This document shows, in pieces, positions 15,011 to 21,637 of a stretch of DNA of 36,086 nucleotides. The translations under genes and the position numbers were made by a program. The notes beneath the pieces were generated by a model that worked only from the letters and a program-made list of their open reading frames with translations, did no database searches and had not been told where the DNA came from. Source of the DNA: Staphylothermus sp. (lineage in GTDB: Archaea; Thermoproteota; Thermoprotei_A; Sulfolobales; Desulfurococcaceae); the NCBI GenBank assembly GCA_021157925.1, contig JAGGVR010000076.1, positions 1 to 36,086 of the forward strand, given 5' to 3'. Position 1 is the first letter of the stretch. The number at the start of each line of letters is the position of its first letter.

Positions 15011-15132
15011 TACAATTTTCTCAAAATACGAGGCAATAATCTAAGATTTAATTACATAAAATCTGTACATAATTAAATATTTTTATAAAGTGTTCCTGAT
15101 CTTGAATATTTTTAAATTTTGAGAAAACTGTA
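15011..15132. promoter_or_regulatory. Divergent promoter region with a 17-bp element repeated in inverted orientation
   Basis: TACAATTTTCTCAAAAT (15011-15027) and ATTTTGAGAAAACTGTA (15116-15132) are inverted copies matching at 16 of 17 positions. Each lies just upstream of a TATA-like box: AATATTTATATAA for aspS on the minus strand (14994-15006), about 5 bases away, and AAATATTTAAG (15142-15152) for the structured RNA on the plus strand, about 9 bases away. Matched placement ahead of both divergent promoters suggests a shared activator or upstream element. The remainder of this AT-rich spacer shows nothing else I can name. Confidence 0.5.
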
Positions 15133-15141
15133 TACTTACTA

Positions 15142-15152
15142 AAATATTTAAG
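15142..15152 (+). promoter_or_regulatory. TATA box of the structured RNA / rpl35ae transcript
   Basis: AAATATTTAAG is preceded by CTAA and lies about 26 bases before the first G of GGCTAACCGCCC at 15176, the expected distance for an archaeal transcript start. The sharp switch from about 20% to over 65% GC at 15176-15182 agrees with the RNA beginning there. Confidence 0.55.
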
Positions 15153-15175
15153 GACGAAAAAATAAATATATTATA

Positions 15176-15346
15176 GGCTAACCGCCCACGCCCCCGGGTC
15201 CCGGGCCCCCGGGCAAAATGATGTTTTGGCTAAGTTGTGCTTAGCCAAACAGAGAGCCCGGGGATACTCCACCTGGGGGCGCCCTCTCCGATGGGAGAGG
15301 GTGGAGCTAGTGGTGGAGTTGCCTGGGCCACTGGCTCCGTGGGCGG
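15176..15346 (+). ncRNA. GC-rich structured RNA domain upstream of rpl35ae, class unknown
   Basis: The island is far richer in GC than anything else in the window, as structured RNAs of hyperthermophiles are. Stems I can pair: P1 closes the domain, CCGCCCACG (15182-15190) with CGTGGGCGG (15338-15346). An 8-bp stem CCCCGGGC (15207-15214) with GCCCGGGG (15256-15263) encloses a hairpin TTTGGCTAAG/CTTAGCCAAA (15225-15234, 15240-15249). A hairpin CCCTCTCC-GATG-GGAGAGGG is at 15282-15301. A 10-bp stem with one G-U pair joins 15304-15313 and 15328-15337. The loop of the last can pair six bases with ACTCCA at 15266-15271, a possible tertiary contact. I see none of the conserved cores of RNase P RNA, SRP RNA, tRNA or 5S rRNA. 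It may be a free RNA, but its position and the next element suggest a cis-acting leader. Confidence 0.65.
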
Positions 15347-15347
15347 G

Positions 15348-15393
15348 CTAGGGCTTCTCCTGAGAGATCACTACAAGTCCTAGACGGTGATCT
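15348..15393 (+). promoter_or_regulatory. Pseudoknot-capable element hiding the rpl35ae ribosome-binding site
   Basis: One base after the P1 stem of the RNA domain, CTAGGGCTT (15348-15356) can pair with AAGTCCTAG (15375-15383): nine pairs with one G-U. AGATCAC (15365-15371) can pair with GTGATCT (15387-15393), seven perfect pairs that include the ribosome-binding site GGTGATC (15386-15392) of rpl35ae. The order of strands (A5', B5', A3', B3') is that of an H-type pseudoknot; alternatively the two stems exclude each other. Either way a structural switch could open or close translation. Confidence 0.55.
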
Positions 15394-15395
15394 TG

Positions 15396-15656
15396 ATGAA
15401 GGTATTGAAAGGAGTAATAATAGGATATAGGAGAGGTCCTAGGAGCCAATATAATAGACAAGTTCTTATCAAAGTTAAAGAAGAGCATCCTCTGGGCTCA
15501 TTATGTGGTGCTAAGATATGGGTAATTGATAAGTATGGTAACAAGTATTGGGGCAAGATCACGAGGCTTCATAGCAAAAGAGGCATATATAGAGCTTTAT
15601 TTTACAAATCCATACCTGGACAGTTAATAAATAGTACTGTCCATATAGTGAAGTAA
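15396..15656 (+). CDS. rpl35ae: Large-subunit ribosomal protein L35Ae
   Basis: The roughly 86-residue protein matches eukaryotic/archaeal eL33 (L35Ae), a small beta-barrel protein of the large subunit. It starts KVLKGVIIGYRRGPRSQYNR, has GSLCGAKIWVIDKYGNKYWGKI in the middle (the usual 'G..v.W.....k...GkI') and RLHSKRGIYRALFYKSIPGQ near the end, then finishes with a strand (STVHIVK). The start is ATG 15396 with GGTGATC at 15386-15392. The family's N-terminus begins at the same place, so the GTG at 15387 is unlikely. The ribosome-binding site can be buried in an RNA stem (see 15348-15393), suggesting translational control. Confidence 0.93.
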   Translation: MKVLKGVIIGYRRGPRSQYNRQVLIKVKEEHPLGSLCGAKIWVIDKYGNKYWGKITRLHSKRGIYRALFYKSIPGQLINSTVHIVK

Positions 15657-15725
15657 GCTACTTTATAAACCCCTACAATATTTATTCTGGAAAACACAAT
15701 AGTTTTTACGCGGTGTTCCTAAAAT

Positions 15726-16526
15726 TTGCCACGTAGAAAAATTACTAGGGGAAAACATGCATCAATACTTGATTTCTTAAGTATTTCATCCTCTAATAAA
15801 AATAAGGATCTTGACAAAACTCAGGAAAAAGAAGAAACAATTGCCTCAAATGAAGATATTAATAAAGTAAAAGAGAAACTAGAAGAAAGTGGTACTAATA
15901 AGTCTGAGGAAAATCTTAAAGAAAAGGCTGGATCAGCTAAGGAATCTATTGATGAAGATATAAGTGATTTATTAAGCATTCTAGGTAAAAGAAAAACTAT
16001 TAATAAGTCTCTCATGGAAACAACAAGTTCATCTACAGAGCAAGTTCCCATTAGTGAAATAGCTAATGAAAATAGTGATCTTTCAACCAAGAGCATTGCA
16101 GAAATCGATGTCGGTAAACTCGAGCTACCAACGGGTGAAATACTCGATAAGATTCTATGGGAAGGATTGAGTAAGGATAATGTAGTATGTGACTCTACGG
16201 GTAAATGTACTGATGGTATTAGTGTTGGGGAAATTTATAATGATCAATATGGGTTTAGGAGACAGCGTGGATATGTAAATACTACGAGGCTTCCAGTATA
16301 TACTGATTGGATTGTAGAGGAGGGGCTTGTTAAGAAAATATTGCCACGTGCATATGGTTTGAAGACAAATAGAGGTGCAGTAGCACTTATCCCTGAAGAC
16401 TTCTTATGTGAGTTACAAGCACGTTATGGTGTCGTACTTCTTAATTACGATAGATGTACTAAGTATAATTCTGTATTAGGATATGCTCAAGCTAAAACAT
16501 CGAGACGTTCTAGAAAGAAGAAGTAG
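15726..16526 (+). CDS. Unknown protein with disordered N-terminus and conserved-looking C-terminal domain
   Basis: 266 residues starting at TTG 15726, 69 bases after rpl35ae in the same direction. The first 130 residues are charged and rich in Lys, Glu, Ser and Asn, probably disordered or coiled (LDKTQEKEETIASNEDINK). The last 130 form a compact domain with VVCDSTGKC, FRRQRGYVNTTRLPVYTDWI and FLCELQARYGVVLLNYDRC. Its four or five cysteines could form disulfides or bind metal. It ends in a very basic tail (SRRSRKKK), suggesting nucleic-acid binding. I do not recognise a family. Context beside a ribosomal protein hints at a translation or RNA role, no more. Confidence 0.65.
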   Translation: MPRRKITRGKHASILDFLSISSSNKNKDLDKTQEKEETIASNEDINKVKEKLEESGTNKSEENLKEKAGSAKESIDEDISDLLSILGKRKTINKSLMETTSSSTEQVPISEIANENSDLSTKSIAEIDVGKLELPTGEILDKILWEGLSKDNVVCDSTGKCTDGISVGEIYNDQYGFRRQRGYVNTTRLPVYTDWIVEEGLVKKILPRAYGLKTNRGAVALIPEDFLCELQARYGVVLLNYDRCTKYNSVLGYAQAKTSRRSRKKK

Positions 16527-16567
16527 GAATAGAAAAATATTGAATAAAATTTTACTGAAACGATTCT

Positions 16568-16924
16568 TTACTGTTCTGGTGGTCTGTAATATGTTTTTGG
16601 CATACCAATATCGCTCATTAGTCTGGGTGTTCTCCTCCTACGCCTCCTCCTAGTTCTTCTAGGCTTCCATTCCATGTCAGGGGTTCCTAGGCTTCCGTCA
16701 GGGAACTCTACGAGTGCTCCTAGTGCTAATAGGTGATTAACAGCTTTTCTAAGCCTATCCTCTCCTGCAATTCCACTGAATTCTCGTATTAGTTCATCAA
16801 AATACATTGGTCGGCCTTTTTCCTTGATTGTTTCTAGCACCATGTCTGGTAGTTCTTCGTCTCTAGGTGCTAGAGCTACAACTACTTCTTGGTCTTCATA
16901 TACAACTTTTCTAGTTTTGGGCAT
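16568..16924 (-). CDS. Small winged-helix protein with an arginine-rich tail
   Basis: About 118 residues from ATG 16924, chosen because AAGGTGA (16931-16937) is a good ribosome-binding site 6 bases ahead; a GTG at 16933 lies inside that site. Residues 25-80 look like a winged helix: LPDMVLETIKEKGRPMYFDELIREF, then RLRKAVNHLLALGALVEFPDGSLG. The tail contains RRTRRRRRRRTPR, which should bind nucleic acid strongly. No exact family is recognised. Its minus-strand TATA box (16977-16985) is flanked by a perfect 10-bp inverted repeat. It is divergent from iorA and may regulate that promoter, itself, or both; this is inferred from position. Confidence 0.7.
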   Translation of the reverse strand: MPKTRKVVYEDQEVVVALAPRDEELPDMVLETIKEKGRPMYFDELIREFSGIAGEDRLRKAVNHLLALGALVEFPDGSLGTPDMEWKPRRTRRRRRRRTPRLMSDIGMPKTYYRPPEQ

Positions 16925-16963
16925 TTTTCTCACCTTTGGGTAAACAGTTTTCTCAATATATAT

Positions 16964-17008
16964 AGTGGGATTGATAGTATATAAACTCTATGCTGAAACA
17001 ATCCCACT
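16964..17008. promoter_or_regulatory. Inverted repeat bracketing the promoter of the winged-helix gene
   Basis: AGTGGGATTG (16964-16973) and CAATCCCACT (16999-17008) are perfect 10-bp arms separated by 25 bases. The spacer contains GTATATAAA (16977-16985), which on the minus strand reads as a TATA box placing the transcript start near 16955, about 30 bases before ATG 16924. Arms 35 bases apart, flanking a TATA box, are a good layout for a dimeric or looping repressor. Confidence 0.55.
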
Positions 17009-17020
17009 CGAATAGATGGT

Positions 17021-17067
17021 GAACGATCAATATATTTACATACCTATATGGAACGATCTATAAATAC
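17021..17067 (+). promoter_or_regulatory. iorA promoter with direct repeats of GAACGATC
   Basis: GAACGATC occurs at 17021-17028 and 17051-17058, 30 bases (about three turns) apart. Similar bases follow each copy (CAATATATTTACAT after the first, TATAAATACAT after the second). The second copy abuts the TATA box CTATAAATAC (17058-17067), which predicts transcription from about 17088. The repeats are likely operators for the peptide-catabolic iorAB operon. Confidence 0.5.
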
Positions 17068-17106
17068 ATGCATTTTATTAATGTTAAATATGTGTAAATT
17101 AAAGAA

Positions 17107-19065
17107 ATGGTATATAATCTTTCTGTTTGGAGGGGATTGAATATTCCACGAACAGATGTTTTAGCCCCCAAGGGCTCCAAAGTCCTTCTTATGGGTAATG
17201 AAGCAATAGCAAGGGGAGCATTAGAAGCCGGTATATGCTTCGCTTCAGCATATCCAGGAACACCCTCTACTGAAATAGTTGAAACACTAGCAACTGTTGC
17301 TAAGGATGCAGGAATATATGTGGAGTGGAGTACTAATGAGAAAGTGGCTTTCGAAGCAGCTTATGCAGCAGCTATTAGTCATGTAAAAAGCCTAACAGCG
17401 ATGAAACACGTAGGTGTTAATGTAGCAGCAGATATATTGATGAGTGCTGGCTATGCTGGAACAAATGCTGGCTTTGTAATAGTCTCAGCAGATGATCCCG
17501 GACAACATAGTAGTCAAAATGAACAGGATAATCGATGGTACGGATTGCTATCTCATATCCCTGTAGTAGAGCCTAGTAGTCCGAGAGAAGCCTATATGTT
17601 AATTAAAGAAGCATATAAGCTAAGCGAAAAATACAAACAGCCAGTAATATTCAGATCAACAACGAGAATCAGTCACACAAGACAATCAATACTTCTTGAA
17701 GAAGATATTCCTGTTGAAAAGACTTGTAAGGGAAAATTCGAGAGAACCATTGAAAGATGGGTATTAATACCAGCTCATGGAAAAAAGCTAAAGAAACGAA
17801 TGATGACTGTATGGAAAAATATTATGGAGAATGAAGGACACCCGCCATTTGTCGAAATAATAAATCCTGGAAACAAAAAGGTAATAATCGCTGATGGAAT
17901 AGCGTATGCTCACGTGGCTGAAGCACTAGAGCTAATGGATAAGAAAAATGAATACACAATAGTAAAGATCAATTTGCCCGTCCCATTACCTTATAAGCCT
18001 ATTGTAGAAGCATTAAAAGATGCTGAAAAAGCATTAGTAGTTGAAGAACTAGATCCAGTAATAGAGACACAGGTTAAGAAAATATTATTCGAAAATGGGG
18101 TATCAGTAGAACTTCACGGTAAAGACTTAGTACCTGAGAACGGTGAATTAGATCTTGACATAGTTTATAGGAGTATATCAAAGTTCGATATAGGAACTGA
18201 ATCTGTGCCTTGGAAACCGCTCGAGCCATTAAGACTTGAACCACCTATTCCGCCAAGACCACCAGTAATGTGTCCTGGCTGTCCTCATAGGAACTCATTC
18301 TATATAGTGAAGGTAGCTGCTAACAAAGCAAGGCTTAAGAGCCCAATATTTACGGGAGACATAGGATGCTATACACTGGGTTATCAAAAACCATTTGAGA
18401 CACAAATGACTAGCTTCGAGATGGGCGGTAGTATCGGCGTAGCACACGGATTAAGTAAAGTCATGGATGAACCAGTAGTGGCAGTAATTGGTGACTCCAC
18501 ATTCTATCATGCAGGAATACCTCCATCAATAAACATAGTCTATAACAAGGGTAAAAGCATGGTCTTGATCCTAGATAACTATTATACAGCAATGACTGGT
18601 CACCAACCACATCCTGGAACAGGAACGACTGCAATGGGAGAAGAAACATATCGTGTGCCAATGGAGGATGTAATGAAGTCAATAGGCTACGAGACATATG
18701 TGATTAATCCAATGAATGTTAAAGAATCTATAAATAAAGTAGTAGAAGCCTTTGAGAAATATAAAGAAGGAAAACCAGTAGCTATAGTCTCTAGGATGAA
18801 ATGTGCATTACAAGCACTGCGTGATGCGCGTAGAAAAGGTATTAAGTTACCCGTATACACCATTCTCAAAGACAAATGTACGGGTTGTATGGTGTGTGTA
18901 AACCTATTAGCATGTCCAGCAATAGTTGTGCCTAAAGGAGCGAAGAAACCAGTAATCATTCATGATCTCTGCGCAGGTTGTGGACTATGTGCACAAGTAT
19001 GTCCATTTAACGCTATTGTTCTTAAGGAAAAAGGAGACCCGAACTGGTTAGAAGCATGGTACTAG
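17107..19065 (+). CDS. iorA: Indolepyruvate ferredoxin oxidoreductase, alpha subunit
   Basis: IorA with IorB oxidatively decarboxylates aryl pyruvates made from Trp, Phe and Tyr to acyl-CoA, passing electrons to ferredoxin. The 652 residues contain the pyrimidine-binding half (GNEAIARGALEAGICFASAYPGTPSTE), the linking domain, and MCPGCPHRNSFY. The thiamine-diphosphate-binding region reads GDIGCYTLGYQ and VAVIGDSTFYHAGIP. A C-terminal ferredoxin domain holds two 4Fe-4S motifs: CTGCMVCVNLLACPA (C-x2-C-x2-C-x4-C) and CAGCGLCAQVCPFNA. The first cluster has the modified spacing known for IorA. The start is ATG 17107; a TTG at 17137 is too close to its GGAGGGG to be likely. iorB follows 16 bases later. 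Confidence 0.96.
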   Translation: MVYNLSVWRGLNIPRTDVLAPKGSKVLLMGNEAIARGALEAGICFASAYPGTPSTEIVETLATVAKDAGIYVEWSTNEKVAFEAAYAAAISHVKSLTAMKHVGVNVAADILMSAGYAGTNAGFVIVSADDPGQHSSQNEQDNRWYGLLSHIPVVEPSSPREAYMLIKEAYKLSEKYKQPVIFRSTTRISHTRQSILLEEDIPVEKTCKGKFERTIERWVLIPAHGKKLKKRMMTVWKNIMENEGHPPFVEIINPGNKKVIIADGIAYAHVAEALELMDKKNEYTIVKINLPVPLPYKPIVEALKDAEKALVVEELDPVIETQVKKILFENGVSVELHGKDLVPENGELDLDIVYRSISKFDIGTESVPWKPLEPLRLEPPIPPRPPVMCPGCPHRNSFYIVKVAANKARLKSPIFTGDIGCYTLGYQKPFETQMTSFEMGGSIGVAHGLSKVMDEPVVAVIGDSTFYHAGIPPSINIVYNKGKSMVLILDNYYTAMTGHQPHPGTGTTAMGEETYRVPMEDVMKSIGYETYVINPMNVKESINKVVEAFEKYKEGKPVAIVSRMKCALQALRDARRKGIKLPVYTILKDKCTGCMVCVNLLACPAIVVPKGAKKPVIIHDLCAGCGLCAQVCPFNAIVLKEKGDPNWLEAWY

Positions 19066-19081
19066 ATGGAGGTGAGCATGT

Positions 19082-19678
19082 ATGGCTAGGAGATACAATA
19101 TAGTCTTAGCAGGAGTAGGTGGTCAAGGACTATTAACCCTGGGAAGAGTACTTGGAAATGCTGCTATCTTAGCAGGTGAAGATGTAACAATAGCTGAAAC
19201 ACATGGATTATCTCAGAGAGGTGGAAGCCTAATAGTACAGGTAAGGATCGGAAAAGGAGAATCACCAATGATCCCGAAGGGAGCTGCAGATCTCTTAATA
19301 GGATTAGAGGCTCTCGAGACAGCGAGACAAATAATATATGCAAACCAGTCTACAAGAATAGTGATGAATAAGTTCCTCTGGCCGCCTCCATTAGCAGATT
19401 ACCCTGACATAGATAATATAATCAACGAAATAAGATCTAGGAATATTAGACTATACTTGGTTGATGCTAATAAGATCTCGGAAGAAATAGTCGGGACAAT
19501 AATATCTGCTAATATGGCTATTTTAGGATACGCATACGCCGTTGATGAAGGGTTACAGGAAAAGATAAGTTATGAACATTTAGAAAAAGCATTAGAAAAA
19601 ATATTCAAAGGCAAAGTATTAGAACTTAACAAGAAAGTCTTAAGAAAAGGCTATGAGGAGGGATTAAAACACAAGTAA
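19082..19678 (+). CDS. iorB: Indolepyruvate ferredoxin oxidoreductase, beta subunit
   Basis: The 198-residue partner of IorA has the gamma-type fold of 2-oxoacid oxidoreductases. The N-terminus NIVLAGVGGQGLLTLGRVLG contains the glycine-rich CoA/TPP-proximal loop. AETHGLSQRGGSLIVQVRIG is the family's second signature, and ADLLIGLEALETAR follows. A GGAGGTGAG ribosome-binding site at 19068-19076 directly follows the iorA stop, so the two subunits are made from one transcript. T-rich sequence (TTTTTTCTCG) just after the stop could end transcription. Together they make this organism able to use aromatic amino acids. Confidence 0.95.
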   Translation: MARRYNIVLAGVGGQGLLTLGRVLGNAAILAGEDVTIAETHGLSQRGGSLIVQVRIGKGESPMIPKGAADLLIGLEALETARQIIYANQSTRIVMNKFLWPPPLADYPDIDNIINEIRSRNIRLYLVDANKISEEIVGTIISANMAILGYAYAVDEGLQEKISYEHLEKALEKIFKGKVLELNKKVLRKGYEEGLKHK

Positions 19679-19696
19679 TTTTTTCTCGCATTATTA

Positions 19697-20200
19697 TTAA
19701 TAATCGATTGGCTCGTACATGAATAGAATATGTGTTGGTTTACAAGCTATATTCTCGAAAGAAACGAGTGGATCACGAAAAACTAGTTTTATACAACCAG
19801 CAAGGTTTCTTATACGAGTTTTTTCGGCTAAAATAAGCTTCTTCGCCCTGATTTCATCTATTAATCCATGGCTAATTATTCCCTTAATGGTTTCAACTTC
19901 ATGAATGATTACGGGATACCGTTTTCCATGAACTATGAGTTCTAGTGTTTTCAGGCTTGTAATTGATAAAGGTCCACTTGTTGGTATTAGCACTGTGTTT
20001 TTTGAGATCATGCTATATATTCTACCATTACCCATTATTAATATATTTTCACACATAACTAGTTTTTTCACAGTAATGTAGCCAAAAACTATTAGAGATC
20101 TACATTTTATTATATCGCTCTTCAAAGCACCTATAATTAGAAGCTCTTCGTCCTCTACATGTTCTTTAGTCAGAACACCTTTAATGATCTTATACGTCAA
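19697..20200 (-). CDS. Unknown protein rich in beta strands
   Basis: The 167-residue protein starts at TTG 20200, with GAGGATC ahead of it as a plausible ribosome-binding site. It shows a regular succession of short hydrophobic strands (LLIIGALKSD, SLIVFGYITV, NILIMGNGRI, TVLIPTSGPL, LKTLELIVHG). This suggests a solenoid or beta-helix, somewhat like bactofilin-type proteins, but I would not claim homology. There is no signal peptide. Three widely spaced cysteines are present. It is convergent with iorB and divergent from the Fe-S HhH gene. Confidence 0.6.
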   Translation of the reverse strand: MTYKIIKGVLTKEHVEDEELLIIGALKSDIIKCRSLIVFGYITVKKLVMCENILIMGNGRIYSMISKNTVLIPTSGPLSITSLKTLELIVHGKRYPVIIHEVETIKGIISHGLIDEIRAKKLILAEKTRIRNLAGCIKLVFRDPLVSFENIACKPTHILFMYEPIDY

Positions 20201-20309
20201 CTTTGATCCTCAGTATGCTTGATTAAATCCTTTGAATCATATTTAATTGTTTAGTTAAATGTTATAGCTTACCTAGGTTTTATAATATATTTGTCTGGGT
20301 GCATACAAT

Positions 20310-21263
20310 ATGGAGGTCATAGGTATTGATACGAGGGTTGTTGAGAGAGTTGCTAGGATTATGGATAAACTAAGTGATAAGCTTATGGAGTTAAATGTTT
20401 ATGATAAACGATTTTATCCACCAGTAAATGAGCCTCGAGAAAATGTTCTCAGATACTTTATAGTAATGGTTGCTATGGATCATAGACTAAGTAGGCCAGG
20501 TAAAAAGTACTATGCTTGTATAGATAATGAATGCTATAGTGGAGCAGACCTTCTTTATCGACTGGGCATGATCAAGTATGAAGAAGATCCTGATTTCTTT
20601 TCACCATCAAGATTGGCAAGTATAACTATTGACGAAGTAAAGTCTTGGTTAAGTATTGGAGAAGCTGAACCTCCAGATCCTGTCATAAGGGCATATTTAT
20701 TAAGAGACTTAGGGTTTAAACTCCTAAAATTATATGATGGGAAAGTCTTAAATATCATTGAGCAAAGCCATGAACTGCTCCGTGGAAGTATAGAGAAACC
20801 AGGTCTATTTGATCATTTAAGAGTATTTAGAGCATATGAGGACCCTGTAGAGAAAAAATCCATTCTATTGGCAAAATTCCTTATTGCTAGACAATTATTT
20901 AAGCCAAGAGATTTCCTTGATGTTCCTATTGATAATCACTTAGCTAGGATTGCTTATAGGCTTGGCCTAGTTATGGTTTCAGGCAAGTTATGGGATAAGA
21001 TCAGAGGAGGTATTGAGGTTAGCAGGGAAGAAGACATATTGTTACGCATGATTATTAGGAGAGCATATAGAATGCTTGCGGAAAAATCCCATATAAGCCC
21101 TGGCAAAATAGATGATCACTTCTGGTTAATGGGTAAGAAAATATGTTTAAGGGACGAACCCCCGAAATGTGATGAATGTTTATTTAGACAGGTATGTCTT
21201 GCAAGAAAGAATAAGAATTTCATGGTAGCAGAGCATAAACACTATGATACATGGTATTATTGA
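20310..21263 (+). CDS. Fe-S containing HhH/DNA-glycosylase-superfamily-like protein
   Basis: The 317-residue, mainly helical protein ends in SPGKIDDHFWLMGKKICLRDEPPKCDECLFRQVC. A D...G helix end is followed by C-x7-C-x2-C-x5-C. This resembles the 4Fe-4S loop of endonuclease III and MutY-type glycosylases (C-x6-C-x2-C-x5-C), which also follows a helix with conserved Asp and Gly. The N-terminal half (FYPPVNEPRENVLRYFIVMVAMDHRLS, DFFSPSRLASITIDEVKSWL) reminds me more of the queuosine-salvage glycosidase family (DUF2419/Qng1), itself HhH-derived. The HhH catalytic Lys cannot be located with confidence. A nucleoside or DNA N-glycosidase is the best guess. The next gene begins 3 bases after its stop. 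Confidence 0.6.
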   Translation: MEVIGIDTRVVERVARIMDKLSDKLMELNVYDKRFYPPVNEPRENVLRYFIVMVAMDHRLSRPGKKYYACIDNECYSGADLLYRLGMIKYEEDPDFFSPSRLASITIDEVKSWLSIGEAEPPDPVIRAYLLRDLGFKLLKLYDGKVLNIIEQSHELLRGSIEKPGLFDHLRVFRAYEDPVEKKSILLAKFLIARQLFKPRDFLDVPIDNHLARIAYRLGLVMVSGKLWDKIRGGIEVSREEDILLRMIIRRAYRMLAEKSHISPGKIDDHFWLMGKKICLRDEPPKCDECLFRQVCLARKNKNFMVAEHKHYDTWYY

Positions 21264-21266
21264 ATT

Positions 21267-21632
21267 ATGGGTGTTGGAGAAGTGTCCGTTGAAAATAACA
21301 AGCCTACCTTAAGAGATATTCTTAGATTAGGTAAGCTCGAAAGACTTGTCATGGATTATTTCTTAAAACACATTAGTGCAGGTGAAATCATAGCTATTAT
21401 TGAACTTAGAGAAGAAATAAAACGACTAAGAGATCCTGAGCTTGTTCCAGAGTTTGACGATGTTATTATCGAGTTAGAAATAGGTAAAGCAATAAATAAG
21501 CTACTAAGAGAGGGATTCATAGAATATCGTAGTGGTTGCTATAACTTAGCTAAGCACCTCAGAGAAGAGCTCAAGAAGAAGCTTGGAGACCTTAAACCAG
21601 GCTTCTCTAAAAACATAGAAGAGCTAGTCTAA
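21267..21632 (+). CDS. Unknown small protein, possible winged helix, linked to the Fe-S HhH gene
   Basis: 121 residues from ATG 21267, three bases after the preceding stop, so clearly in the same operon. It is helical and charged. The stretch IELEIGKAINKLLREGFIEYRSGCYNLAKHLREEL looks like the end of a winged helix (recognition helix, then a beta wing with GCYNL). No family is recognised. A partner or regulator of the upstream HhH protein is plausible from the tight linkage. Confidence 0.65.
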   Translation: MGVGEVSVENNKPTLRDILRLGKLERLVMDYFLKHISAGEIIAIIELREEIKRLRDPELVPEFDDVIIELEIGKAINKLLREGFIEYRSGCYNLAKHLREELKKKLGDLKPGFSKNIEELV

Positions 21633-21637
21633 GTGTA

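Noticed and set aside
15191-15214. CCCGGG repeats as a mobile-element end or CRISPR-like repeat
   Set aside because: The copies are short, self-complementary and are explained as alternative strands of RNA stems; there are no spacers or target duplications.
15176-15386. The GC-rich RNA as RNase P RNA, SRP RNA, a tRNA or 5S rRNA
   Set aside because: I looked on both strands for the conserved cores (GGAAGUC-type and ACAGARA region of RNase P, the GNAR loop and AGCAG of SRP helix 8, the T-loop GTTCRANNC of tRNA). None was present in a sensible position. ACAGAGAGCCCGGGG at 15250-15264 only loosely resembles RNase P.
18461-18959. Minus-strand frames opposite iorA
   Set aside because: Shadows of iorA; the compositions mirror conserved iorA motifs and there is no promoter or ribosome-binding site.
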